Positions 9,571-23,764 of a stretch of DNA of 64,000 nt are shown piece by piece; within the stretch, counting starts at the first letter, position 1; every line of letters begins with the position of its first letter. The notes below the pieces were generated by a model. It saw only the letters and a list, made by a program, of their open reading frames with translations, did no database searches and was not told where the DNA came from. The stretch spans positions 1 to 64,000 of the forward strand of contig JAAWQR010000008.1 in the NCBI GenBank assembly GCA_022800625.1, read 5' to 3'. The position numbers and the translations under genes are program-made. The DNA is from Clostridiales bacterium (GTDB taxonomy: Bacteria; Bacillota; Clostridia; Oscillospirales; CAG-272).

Positions 9571-10218
9571 TTATTCTTCCGGAGCGGTCGCTTTTTTCTT
9601 GATATCGGCCTTGATAAATCCCGATTTAATAAGCGCGGTTCCTACAGCACCCGTAAGAATCGTCGAAGAAATTGCTTCAACAGTCGCATTTACTCCAATC
9701 GCTACAATCAATAATATAAGCAAGTTACCACTTCCCAGCCATCCTCTTATAGTATCGCTGTTATTAAACAATACCGCCATAGCAACAGACCAAAACGCAG
9801 TATTAAGCAATGCTGAGGAAAATCCTGTAATACAGCATGCAACATAAGAATTAAACCTGCGTACTGCCTTAAAAATATATGCCGACAGAAATCCTGCGAG
9901 AATACGCGTTGCAACAAGCAAAATAAATACAGCAATCGGATTCTCCTGTAAAAGTGCCATTCCCATGGCATCTCCGCCTCCTGCTCCTAATCCAAAGCAC
10001 TTTAAAAAACTTGTAATACCAAAAAAAGCTCCTGTAACGGCTCCGCCTACAGGTCCTACAGCAATGGCGGCAATGGCAACCGGAATGACGTTGAATGTAA
10101 TTTCAACAACGCCTACACTTAGATAACCGAACGGCGTCAGCCACATAACGAGAAGCAATGCACACATCAACGCAAGCGTCACCATTTTTTTTGTTTTTTC
10201 TAATGTTTGAGTTTTCAT
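9571..10218 (-). CDS. ECF transporter S component (pantothenate candidate by adjacency to coaX)
   Basis: Multi-TM protein with VGVVEITFNVIPVAIAAIAVGPVGGAVTGAFFGITSF; next to coaX on the same strand. Confidence 0.75.
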   Translation of the reverse strand: MKTQTLEKTKKMVTLALMCALLLVMWLTPFGYLSVGVVEITFNVIPVAIAAIAVGPVGGAVTGAFFGITSFLKCFGLGAGGGDAMGMALLQENPIAVFILLVATRILAGFLSAYIFKAVRRFNSYVACCITGFSSALLNTAFWSVAMAVLFNNSDTIRGWLGSGNLLILLIVAIGVNATVEAISSTILTGAVGTALIKSGFIKADIKKKATAPEE

Positions 10219-10445
10219 TTTAGAAAAGCTCCTCCTTTGTTATTATTCCTCATATAAGGATACAATACAGTCGGGCAAAACAAAAACACAGCCGATATAA
10301 ATATCCGTCAGATTTTCCGCCTTCAGAAATACCTGCGTTAATTATATTTTGCTTATTTATGATCGGCAGCGCTAATTCACCCGTTAATATTATATCATAT
10401 AACGCACTAAATTTCCACCTGTTTTTATCTAAACGAATAATTTAA

Positions 10446-10483
10446 AACTACCGTGCCTCATTTAGCATTAAAGCACGGTAGTT
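10446..10483 (-). terminator. intrinsic terminator
   Basis: AACTACCGTGC ... GCACGGTAGTT. Confidence 0.75.
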
Positions 10484-10489
10484 TACGTT

Positions 10490-12328
10490 TTATTTTATCA
10501 AAACATCATTTTCATCAAGCAAAAGTCTGCAATCCTCAAGTGTCTTTCTCGCCTTTTTGACTATAGGATCATATATCGATATATCCTCAGACGCACCGTT
10601 TTTCGTATATGCCACTGAATTTATTCCGTTTGCAGTATTCATAAAGAACACATCATTCGTAATAAAGCTTCCGTCTTCCAAATGAACCTGCTCATAACAT
10701 ATGCTTTCACGATCCGGATTAAGAAGATTATGCCCGAACATCACAGCCTTATCGTTTTCAAGCCCGAGCAGGCAGAGAAGCGTCGGCAAGACGTCAATAT
10801 GTCCGCCTACTGTATCAAGCGTCTGCGCTTCTCCAAGTCCCGGAATGTGAATTATCAGCGGTACGCTGAATCTTTCAAACATGTCATAATCACGCCCTAT
10901 AAGCGCTTCAACTCTCGCTCTGTTATCCTCATCGGAGTTGGTCAACGCATAGTGATCTCCGTAGATCACAAAAATTGAATTCTCATAAAGTCCCGCATCT
11001 TTAAGTCCTTCAATAAATTCCCCGAGCACTGTATCAAAATATTTGATCGACTGAACATAAAGCGTATAAAGATCGGGTGTCATATTGTCCTCATCAACAT
11101 ATCTGTCCTCATGAGGAATACCGAACGGATGATGAGAACTGAGCGTTATCATAAATGAATAGAACGGCTCTTTAAAGGTTTTTATTATATCAAGAGACTG
11201 ATTAAAGAAAGATCTGTCGGATATTCCCAAAGTACGCGACTCTATCGTGTCATCAAAGTCCTCTAAAGATATAAAATTATCAAAGCCTTGTGCCGGATAT
11301 GCCAAATTTCTGTTCCAAAATTCCTCATAATAAGCATGAAATACCGTTGATGTAGAATATCCTTCATCCCTCAGTATCCAAGGAAGTCCGTTAAAATTAT
11401 TAGTGGTGTATTTTACATACCCCGCAGCATCAGTAGGACCGAAAAGCGAATTGTTGACCGCAAATTCAGCGTCAGACGTATTTCCTCCGCCTATCTGATA
11501 ATAATAATTCTCAAAATAGAACGAGTCGTTCTGTATCATTTCATTCATTGTCGGTGTAAGCGGTGCGCCCAAGTATTCGGCATCTATCACAAAATCCTGA
11601 AGCGCCTCAACCTGAATTATAAAGACATTTCTTCCCTCAGCTATTCCGAAGTAAGGATTGTCTGTTTCCGCCTCCTGAATGTACTGAGTTTTATCAACAT
11701 TTCCCGAACGGCGAGGAAAATATGTGGCCCTGAAATCATTCGCATGAAAGCAAAGAAATTCACTGCTGATAAACGCCGCCTGAAACGGAGTAAATATAAG
11801 ACACACGCCGACTGCAACAGCGCAAAGAGCAGATACAGAAAAAGAAACTATCGGCTGTATTTTTCCCTTGATCTCTTTTTTTCTTATCTTGTCAAAGTGA
11901 GAGCGATTAACGGCATATATAAACCACAGAGGAAGGTCGATCAGCATTAAAATATGTCTCCATGAGATTAAATCCTGTACACTTCCTTTTACGTTGCCTA
12001 TCTGCCATGCCATTCTGAGAAGACCGAAAGACGGCAGCTTTCCCATATAGCTGTAATAAACAAGATCGACAGTCATAATAACCGAAGCTATAACATACAG
12101 CGTCGCAAGCACGGCAGACGACGCTCGAGGTGAAAACAGCATTATCAGTAAAACTGTAAATGTCAGGAAAAAAGTGCTGACACAAGTAAGCGGAAGCTCA
12201 TAGCTGCCGACATTTATCATTGAATAAAAATTAAGACACTTGAAAAAGAACAAAACCGTAATCAAAGATATAAATATCAGCCGACCGAGAGTTCCCGACC
12301 CGCGTTTTTTTATAATGAATCTGCTCAT
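10490..12328 (-). CDS. LTA synthase family / sulfatase-like membrane protein
   Basis: Five-TM N-terminus, then NVFIIQVEALQDFVI, TSDAEFAVNNSLFG, ENSIFVIYGDHYA; start set at MSRFIIKKRG with upstream GGAG. Confidence 0.85.
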   Translation of the reverse strand: MSRFIIKKRGSGTLGRLIFISLITVLFFFKCLNFYSMINVGSYELPLTCVSTFFLTFTVLLIMLFSPRASSAVLATLYVIASVIMTVDLVYYSYMGKLPSFGLLRMAWQIGNVKGSVQDLISWRHILMLIDLPLWFIYAVNRSHFDKIRKKEIKGKIQPIVSFSVSALCAVAVGVCLIFTPFQAAFISSEFLCFHANDFRATYFPRRSGNVDKTQYIQEAETDNPYFGIAEGRNVFIIQVEALQDFVIDAEYLGAPLTPTMNEMIQNDSFYFENYYYQIGGGNTSDAEFAVNNSLFGPTDAAGYVKYTTNNFNGLPWILRDEGYSTSTVFHAYYEEFWNRNLAYPAQGFDNFISLEDFDDTIESRTLGISDRSFFNQSLDIIKTFKEPFYSFMITLSSHHPFGIPHEDRYVDEDNMTPDLYTLYVQSIKYFDTVLGEFIEGLKDAGLYENSIFVIYGDHYALTNSDEDNRARVEALIGRDYDMFERFSVPLIIHIPGLGEAQTLDTVGGHIDVLPTLLCLLGLENDKAVMFGHNLLNPDRESICYEQVHLEDGSFITNDVFFMNTANGINSVAYTKNGASEDISIYDPIVKKARKTLEDCRLLLDENDVLIK

Positions 12329-12378
12329 ATTTTCTCCATTCTGCCGACACACGGCACAAATAAGATCTCATTCTGTTT

Positions 12379-16418
<4,040 letters not shown>

Positions 16419-16422
<4 letters not shown>

Positions 16423-17870
16423 CTCTTTTCCATTTTGGAATTTAAGAGAGCGTACTTAATATCCCAAAGTTTTTGCGAAAGATCGACGTAATAGTTATGC
16501 GGATTTTCAAATCTTAAAACCTCGTCCCACATGGACGCGATCTCAGAAGCACAATATCTTCTAACCTCATCAAGCGGCGGAATTTTATATACAAGCTCTC
16601 CATTTTTGAATATCGGAACAAGAAGCTCACGCGCGGTGAAGTCAGTCATCAGCTTTCTTTTCCATGTACACTCCGGATCAAAAATTTCAAGAGGCTTATT
16701 TGCGTCAAGCTCTTCATCATGAACACAAAGCAGATCCGCTTCCGCCTTTCCATCGCACGAATAAAGTCTATAAAGCTTTTTAAAGTGCGGATTTGTGATC
16801 TTCGCCGTATTTTCACTGATCTTTATCTTAGGCTCAATATTTCCGTCCTTATCTTCAACCGCTGAAAGCTTATATACGCCGCCGAATACAGCGTCGCTTT
16901 TCGCCGTAATAAGTCTCTCGCCGATGCCGAACGCGTCAATGCACGCACCCTGAGATATAAGCTCGCGGATAAGATATTCATCAAGCGCGTTGGAAGCCAC
17001 GATTTTGCACTCGTTAAGTCCTGCCTCATCAAGCATTTTTCTTGCTTTTCTTGAAATATACGCAATATCGCCCGAATCTATACGGACAGCGCATTTTTTC
17101 ATTCCCATTGGGTGAAGCACGTTCTTGAACGCCTTTATCGCATTGGGTATTCCCGACTTAAATACGCTGTAGGTGTCAACAAGAAGAGTAGGATTCTCGG
17201 GATACAGCTTGCAGTAAGCCTCAAACGCCTCGTATTCGCTGTCAAACATCTGAACCCATGAATGCGCCATAGTGCCGCCGGCAGGAACTCCGTAAAGCTT
17301 ATCTGACAGCGTGCAGGCAGTGCCGGTGCAGCCGCCGATATACGCGGCTCTCGCTCCGTATACAGCAGCATCCTCTCCGTGAGCGCGGCGAGAGCCGAAT
17401 TCGGATATCGGTCTGCCCTCAGCGGCACGCACCATTCTCGACGCTTTCGTTGCAATTAAAGATTGGTGATTTATCGCCAAAAGAAGGTAAGTTTCAATAA
17501 GCTGCGCTTCAATTACAGGCGCGCGAACAGTTAAAATAGGCTCTTGCGGAAAGATGACCGTTCCCTCTGGAAGTGCCCATATATCTCCCGTAAATCTGAA
17601 ATTTGCGAGATATTCAAGAAATTCCTCGCCGAATATTCCTTTTCCTCTGAGAAAATCGATATCCGCGTCCGTAAATCTGAGGTTTTCTATATAAGAAATG
17701 ATCTGCTCAAGACCTGCCGCAACTGCATATCCTCCGCCGTCGGGAACACGTCTGAAAAACACATCAAAATATGCTGTTTTATCCCGCAGTTCTGAATTAA
17801 AATAGCCGCACCCCATAGTCAGCTCATAAAAATCGCAAAGCAGAGCAAGACTGTATTCATCACTCTTCAT
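16419..17870 (-). CDS. pncB: nicotinate phosphoribosyltransferase
   Basis: FYELTMGCGYF, EFGSRRAHG, GTMAHSWVQMF, VRIDSGD. Confidence 0.92.
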
Positions 17871-17917
17871 AAACATCCTCATTCTGCCGCACCGTGCGGC
17901 TTAAAATTTTCAAATGA

Positions 17918-19105
17918 TTAAGCTTCAAACTGATTTTTAATAACGCAGTACCTGCTCTCCCATGCCTCGTTTAACAATGTGTCGTAATCAAGCTTGGCTT
18001 CCTCAGCAATGATCTTTTCGATTTCAGGTCTTGTTTTCGGATGCTTCGGCGTGAATACCGTACAGCAGTCCTCATAAGGAAGAATTGACGTCTCAAACGT
18101 ACCGATGGCTCTCGCTGTGCTTACGATATCATCCTTGTCCATTCCGATACACGGTCTGAACACGGGAATTTCCGCTACAGCCTCCGTCGCGCACATAGCA
18201 GGCAAGGTCTGCGAGGCAACCTGTCCGAGACTCTCTCCCGTTACAATGACCGAGCAGTAATTTTCCGCAGCGCACATTGACGCCAGACGCATCATAAAGC
18301 GTCTGAGTATGAGCGTGAAGTATTCCTCATTGCATCTGTCGCGTATCTCTTCCTGAATTTTCGTAAGGGAGATTACGTGAACTCTCATCTTACCTGAGAA
18401 TTCGGTAAGCTCTGACGCAAGCGTCATAACCTTTTCGCGCGCAAGCTCGCTTGTATAGGGAAAGCTCTCAAAATGCAGCGCATCAAGCGCAAGACCGCGC
18501 CGCATCATCATATATCCTGCAACAGGGGAATCAATACCTCCCGACAGGAGCAAAAGTCCCTTGCCGGCAGAGCCTGCCGGAATTCCTCCCGCTCCTTTTT
18601 CCTGACCTGCATGAATATATGCTTCCCTGTCGCGAATCTCAATTCTTACCGTTACGTCAGGGTGCTTCAAATCGACTTTAAGATCGGGACGCGCGTCAAG
18701 AATTGCGCCGCCCACTTCCGCCGCAATTTCGGGAGATGACAGCGGAAATTTCTTATCGCTTCGCCTTGCCTCTGCTCTGAGCGCGGCGCCCCTCGGAATT
18801 TTGTCCTGCAAATATTCCACGGCTGTTTTAATGATAGAATCCATATTCTTCTCACAAGCCGCCGCTTTGCATATTCCCGCAAAGCCGAATACATGGCGAA
18901 TCTGATCGTACATATCGTCGATCATCTCTTCTGAATTTTTATCAAGAGGTTCGACAAAAACTGTGCTCTGCATATATCTTACGGAAAAATTTCCGATTGC
19001 TTTCGCACGTCTTTTCACTTCCCTGAGCAACAGACTTTCAAAAGAAGCCTTGTTTGCTCCCTTTAGAATTATTTCCCCGTATTTGCAAAGTATAATTTCT
19101 TTCAT
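17918..19105 (-). CDS. thiI: tRNA 4-thiouridine sulfurtransferase
   Basis: N-terminal GEIILKGANKASFE, THUMP domain, LLLSGGIDSPVAGYMMMRRG PP-loop. Confidence 0.95.
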   Translation of the reverse strand: MKEIILCKYGEIILKGANKASFESLLLREVKRRAKAIGNFSVRYMQSTVFVEPLDKNSEEMIDDMYDQIRHVFGFAGICKAAACEKNMDSIIKTAVEYLQDKIPRGAALRAEARRSDKKFPLSSPEIAAEVGGAILDARPDLKVDLKHPDVTVRIEIRDREAYIHAGQEKGAGGIPAGSAGKGLLLLSGGIDSPVAGYMMMRRGLALDALHFESFPYTSELAREKVMTLASELTEFSGKMRVHVISLTKIQEEIRDRCNEEYFTLILRRFMMRLASMCAAENYCSVIVTGESLGQVASQTLPAMCATEAVAEIPVFRPCIGMDKDDIVSTARAIGTFETSILPYEDCCTVFTPKHPKTRPEIEKIIAEEAKLDYDTLLNEAWESRYCVIKNQFEA

Positions 19106-19504
19106 AATAATATTACCGCATATTAAATTTATTTTTTACTGTCAGCGCACTGCGGTATATTTTACCGAATACGGCATGACAGACTGATTTTGCTGAAAAT
19201 ACATTCTTATTTATTGTACCATAAAATCAATAAAATAGAAAGTAGTACGGGGAATTTTTTTGAATTATGATTCAAATTTGTATAAAACGGAACTGAAAAT
19301 CAAAAGCAGGCCTTTTACATTAAAGAAATTCAAATTATTCCGTAAATTCCTATTTATTATGATTAAAAAATATTATGACCGACGGTAAGTCTAATTTTGA
19401 AGTACTACCGCCGGTTACGGGCAAATTATACATATTCAAATTCGCCTGATACCTTAATTATTATAAAGATCCGAATTTCTTACAGTGCATTTATTACTGC
19501 ATCT

Positions 19505-21157
19505 TTATTTTACAAGGCTTTCCGCTTTTGCAAGAGCATCGTCAATATGTGCGCAAAAATATTCTTCCCCGACCTTATCGACAAATCCCGCTTTTTTCAT
19601 TACCGAATACGGCTGCTCGTTCACATGTGAGAGTATAATATTGATATTCGCTCTGCGGCACTTTTCTAAAAGCCCCTCCAAATTGTGCATTGCTGTAGCA
19701 TCTATAGCACTGACACTGCGCATTCTGAGAACAAGGCAGTTTTGACGTTCTTTCAGGGATATTTTCAGTATCTTATCGGCAGCGCCGAAGAAAAGAGGTC
19801 CGCTGATTTCATATACAAGCGTGTTGTCAGGTACGCGGCGAAGAGACAGACTGTCCGCGTCATCCTCATCGTCTGCATATTTCCAGCCTTCGACTTCAGT
19901 TACGTCGCTCATTCTTTTCATGAAGAGAATTGCAGAGAGAAGAACTCCGATCTCGATTGCAACCACAAGATCGAATACAACAGTCAAAACAAACGATGCA
20001 ATGAGAATAATAATATCACTCTTAGGCGCAGATTTTAACAGAGAAATACATTTCCCGAAATCAGCCATGTTAAAGGCTACCATAAATAGTATCGCAGCAA
20101 TCGTCGGCATAGGTATAAGCGAAGCATACGGCATAAGAACGACGAGTATCAGAAGCAGAACTACGGAATGAACCATTCCTGCGACAGGCGTACGTCCGCC
20201 GTTATTTACATTTGCGGCTGTTCGTGCAATAGCTCCCGTAGCCGGTATACCTCCGAAAATCGCAGATGCAATATTTCCCGCTCCCTGCGCCACAAGCTCC
20301 ATGTTTGAACGGTGGCGGCTGTTTACCATACTGTCTGCCACTACGCATGAAAGCAGAGATTCTATTGCAGCAAGCACAGCAATCGTGAAAGCGTCGGGGA
20401 GAACGGTACGGATCGTGCCGAGACTGAACGACGGAATATGCGGCACAGGCAGAGAAGAAGATATTTCATATAAGTCTCCTATGGTATTGACGTTCATATT
20501 AAGTCCCTTTACCATTCCGATTCCGACAAAAACGGCAATCAGCGACGGAGGTATTCTTTTGAAAAATCCGGGAAGATGAGCCCATACGATCAACACCGCA
20601 AGAGATGCGGCTCCGACGGCAAGAGCCTGCACGTTCATTGTTCCGATAAAATCTACTACCGCCTTCATCTTATCCATCGTCTCAATAAGCGGTTCTTCAC
20701 TTACAACAGTAAGACCGAGAAAATCCTTGATCTGTCCGACAAAAATTGTCACGGCAATTCCTGCGGTAAATCCTGTGGTAATTGTGTACGGTATAAATTT
20801 GATAAGATTTCCGAGCCTGAACACGCCCATAAGGATAAGGATCACACCTGCAAGTATCGTTGCGATAATCAATCCATCCATTCCGTTTTTTGCGGCAATT
20901 CCTGCGACTATCGTAGCAAAAGCCGCAGTAGGGCCCGCTATCTGTACACGGCTTCCGCCGAGAAATGAGATTACAAAACCTGCAACAATTGCGGTATAAA
21001 TACCTTTTTCAGGAGCAACTCCCGATGCGAGTGCCAGCGCAATTGAGAGCGGCAGCGCAATTATTGCAACTATAATACCTGCAACCACATCCCTGAAAAA
21101 TTGTTCTTTTGTGTAATTTTTCATGACCGAAAACAGCTTCGGTTTTAACTTATCCAT
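19505..21157 (-). CDS. SulP family anion transporter with C-terminal STAS domain
   Basis: KEQFFRDVVAGIIVAIIALPLSIALALASG; STAS-like LVLRMRSVSAIDATAMHNLE. Confidence 0.92.
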   Translation of the reverse strand: MDKLKPKLFSVMKNYTKEQFFRDVVAGIIVAIIALPLSIALALASGVAPEKGIYTAIVAGFVISFLGGSRVQIAGPTAAFATIVAGIAAKNGMDGLIIATILAGVILILMGVFRLGNLIKFIPYTITTGFTAGIAVTIFVGQIKDFLGLTVVSEEPLIETMDKMKAVVDFIGTMNVQALAVGAASLAVLIVWAHLPGFFKRIPPSLIAVFVGIGMVKGLNMNVNTIGDLYEISSSLPVPHIPSFSLGTIRTVLPDAFTIAVLAAIESLLSCVVADSMVNSRHRSNMELVAQGAGNIASAIFGGIPATGAIARTAANVNNGGRTPVAGMVHSVVLLLILVVLMPYASLIPMPTIAAILFMVAFNMADFGKCISLLKSAPKSDIIILIASFVLTVVFDLVVAIEIGVLLSAILFMKRMSDVTEVEGWKYADDEDDADSLSLRRVPDNTLVYEISGPLFFGAADKILKISLKERQNCLVLRMRSVSAIDATAMHNLEGLLEKCRRANINIILSHVNEQPYSVMKKAGFVDKVGEEYFCAHIDDALAKAESLVK

Positions 21158-21208
21158 GATAAAATTACCCCTTCCTTCTGTGTAATTTTGAAAATGGGCA
21201 TGAAGAAA

Positions 21209-21239
21209 CGGCAATTTTCATGAGAAAATTGCCGTTTCG
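21209..21239 (-). terminator. terminator downstream of tRNA-Ser
   Basis: AACGGCAATTTTC ATGA GAAAATTGCCGTT. Confidence 0.75.
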
Positions 21240-21243
21240 GTTA

Positions 21244-21328
21244 CGCAGGGAGTGGGATTCGAACCCACGTGCCTTTTGGGCAAACGGTTTTCAAGACCGC
21301 CTCGTTATGACCGCTTCGATATCCCTGC
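21244..21328 (-). tRNA. tRNA-Ser(UGA)
   Basis: Acceptor GCAGGGA/TCCCTGC, anticodon loop CTTGAAA, long variable arm TGCC-CAAAA-GGCA, GTGGG-TTCGAAT-CCCAC T-arm. Confidence 0.95.
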
Positions 21329-21487
21329 ACCTGTTATTGAAGCCGTGCAAGTAGTATTATATAACAGTTTCATTGTTTTGTCAATAGCAAATGCTGAAAA
21401 TTTTGATTTTTGTTTTTACATGAAACGTTACCTTGGAAAAAGCAATACGGGACTGCCTTGAATCGCAGTCCCATATTTGATTGATAG

Positions 21488-22342
21488 TTATTTTTTCTTC
21501 TTTCTGAAGAGCAGCAGCGCTCCCCCGATGATACCGAGAGCGATTCCCGCATTACGCGCACGGCGAAGTCCTGCGCTTTTCTTCTTTTCATTATTGCGAA
21601 TATGCTTTTCTTTTGAGAAAAGCCACTTTATATTTTTGCTGTCGGAATATACCCGATCCCAAATTCCGTGATCTCCGTCTTCAAATTCCGTAAAGCGAAT
21701 TTTTCCCTTTCCGCAAGCTTTGATTGACGCGTACATTTCTCTTGTTCCCTCAGTCGGAACAGAGTTATCAAGGAATCCGTGGAATGTACGTATCGGTATC
21801 TCGGAAAGTGTTTTAGCCATGCTCGGATCGCCTCCGCCGCAAACGGGCATTCCCGCAGCAAAAATAGAAGAATGGCGTGCAAGCATATCCCATGTGCCGA
21901 AGCCGCCCATTGAAATTCCCGTCACATAAACTCTTGAACGGTCAACGTTATACTCAGAAGCCACTTTGCGAAGTATTTCAAGAACCGCTTCCAGTTCTCT
22001 CGATTCGGTAACCTCAGATACAGAATAATTTCCCTTTTCCCACGGAGTATAGACCCACTGCTTATCCTCCGGGCACTGAGGAGCTACAATGATAGAATCG
22101 TACGCAGGTGAAGTCGGATCATCAAATACATGCGGCAGCGCTACCGTAACCTGTGCTGTATTATCGCATCCGCGCTCTCCCGATCCGTGCAGGAACAGCA
22201 TCAGCGGATACGTTGCTCCACAATCATAATTTTTCGGTATATAAAGTCTGTACGGCAGAGTGTATCCGTCACTTGACACAAGCATTTCCCAAGAAAAGTC
22301 CCGTTCGGGCACAACCTTTGTGCGTTCCGTTTCATGTGACAT
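21488..22342 (-). CDS. alpha/beta hydrolase (PHB-depolymerase/prolyl-oligopeptidase-like esterase) with C-terminal TM tail
   Basis: LFLHGSGERG, VTGISMGGFGTWDM; C-terminal GIALGIIGGALLLFRKKKK. Confidence 0.85.
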   Translation of the reverse strand: MSHETERTKVVPERDFSWEMLVSSDGYTLPYRLYIPKNYDCGATYPLMLFLHGSGERGCDNTAQVTVALPHVFDDPTSPAYDSIIVAPQCPEDKQWVYTPWEKGNYSVSEVTESRELEAVLEILRKVASEYNVDRSRVYVTGISMGGFGTWDMLARHSSIFAAGMPVCGGGDPSMAKTLSEIPIRTFHGFLDNSVPTEGTREMYASIKACGKGKIRFTEFEDGDHGIWDRVYSDSKNIKWLFSKEKHIRNNEKKKSAGLRRARNAGIALGIIGGALLLFRKKKK

Positions 22343-22376
22343 TATATATTTCTCCAATCTTATAATCTTTTAGATT

Positions 22377-23558
22377 TTACAGCAGTTTTTCAAGTCTTGC
22401 AACTGCCTCAGCTGTCGCTTCCTTTGTTCCGAATGAAGTCAGGCGGAAGAATCCTTCTCCGCATGCACCGAAGCCCGCACCGGGAGTTCCGACAACGTTT
22501 GCCTTTTCCAGCAGATAATCAAAGAATTCCCATGAGCTCATGCCGTCTGTACATTTAAGCCAGATGTAAGGCGACGATGTTCCGCCGGTGAAGAATATTC
22601 CCTTATTTTTCAGCATTTCCGAAATAATGCGCGCATTTTCCATATAGTAACGGACATTTTCCATACATTCCTTCTGTCCTTCGGGAGAGAGAGCAGCTTC
22701 TGCTGCACGCTGAACAATGTACGGTACTCCGTTAAACTTTGTAGCCTGACGTCTTTCCCACATTGCGCGAAGCTTCAGTCCCGATGCTTCAAGCTCTGAC
22801 GGAACGACGGTCCATGCGCATCTTGTGCCTGTAAAGCCTGCCGTCTTGGAAAGACTGCATATCTCAATCGCACACTCTCTTGCACCTTCAACAGCATATA
22901 TAGAATGCGGAAGATCGCCGCTTATAAATGCCTCGTAAGCTGAGTCAAAGATGATAAGAGAGCCTGTGCGGCGAGCAAAAGCTATCCACTCTGCAAGCGC
23001 TTCGGCGCTGTATACAGCTCCTGTCGGGTTGTTGGGCGAGCACATGTAGATAACATATCCCTCTCCGTCAAGTCCCTCAGGCATCGGCAGGAATCCGTTC
23101 TCTGCTGTTGCCGGCAGATATGATACCTTATGACCTGACATAACATTGCTGTCAACGTATACAGGGTATACCGGGTCGGGAATCAGAATCTCATTGTCTC
23201 CGAGAATATCAACGATGTTTCCGAGATCGCTCTTAGCGCCGTCGGAAACGAATATTTCATTCGGATCAACCGTTATGCCGTTCTCGGCATAGTGGCGCGC
23301 TACTGCTTCTCTTATAAAGTCATAGCCATAATCGGGAGAATATCCGCGGAAAGTCTCAGGCTTTCTCATTTCGTCTACCGCCTTCTGCATTGCGGCGCAG
23401 ACTGAAGGTGTCAGCGGGCGGGTGACATCCCCGATACCGAGACGAATAATAGATGCGTCGGGATTTGCCGTACTGTATGCCGATACGCGTCTCGCTATCT
23501 CGGAGAAAAGGTAGCTTTGGCTTATGTTTTTGAAGTTTTCGTTAATTTTAATGTTCAT
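22377..23558 (-). CDS. dapL: LL-diaminopimelate aminotransferase
   Basis: LGIGDVTRPLTPSV, SPNNPTGAVYS, CSLSKTAGFTGTRCAW. Confidence 0.95.
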   Translation of the reverse strand: MNIKINENFKNISQSYLFSEIARRVSAYSTANPDASIIRLGIGDVTRPLTPSVCAAMQKAVDEMRKPETFRGYSPDYGYDFIREAVARHYAENGITVDPNEIFVSDGAKSDLGNIVDILGDNEILIPDPVYPVYVDSNVMSGHKVSYLPATAENGFLPMPEGLDGEGYVIYMCSPNNPTGAVYSAEALAEWIAFARRTGSLIIFDSAYEAFISGDLPHSIYAVEGARECAIEICSLSKTAGFTGTRCAWTVVPSELEASGLKLRAMWERRQATKFNGVPYIVQRAAEAALSPEGQKECMENVRYYMENARIISEMLKNKGIFFTGGTSSPYIWLKCTDGMSSWEFFDYLLEKANVVGTPGAGFGACGEGFFRLTSFGTKEATAEAVARLEKLL

Positions 23559-23599
23559 TGTGTATCCATTCCGCGGATTTCCGCTAATAATTTATATTT

Positions 23600-23760
23600 T
23601 TATGACCATGCCTTTCCACACTTTAGCGCATATGGCGATAAAGTGGTCATTTGTGTCGGTTTCGCCGCAGGCGAAATTCGCTCAGCGTCTCAGGCGAAAG
23701 GCACAAATCGTGTCTGAAAACAGCTAACATCGCTGCCCACGCATTTTATTTTCAGACTTA
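23600..23760 (-). promoter_or_regulatory. structured dapF-dapL intergenic region (possible leader/attenuator)
   Basis: Stems 23712-23720/23749-23757; 23649-23655/23702-23708; 23660-23666 pairs with either 23670-23676 or 23693-23699; 23602-23608/23644-23650. Confidence 0.5.
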
Positions 23761-23764
23761 TATC

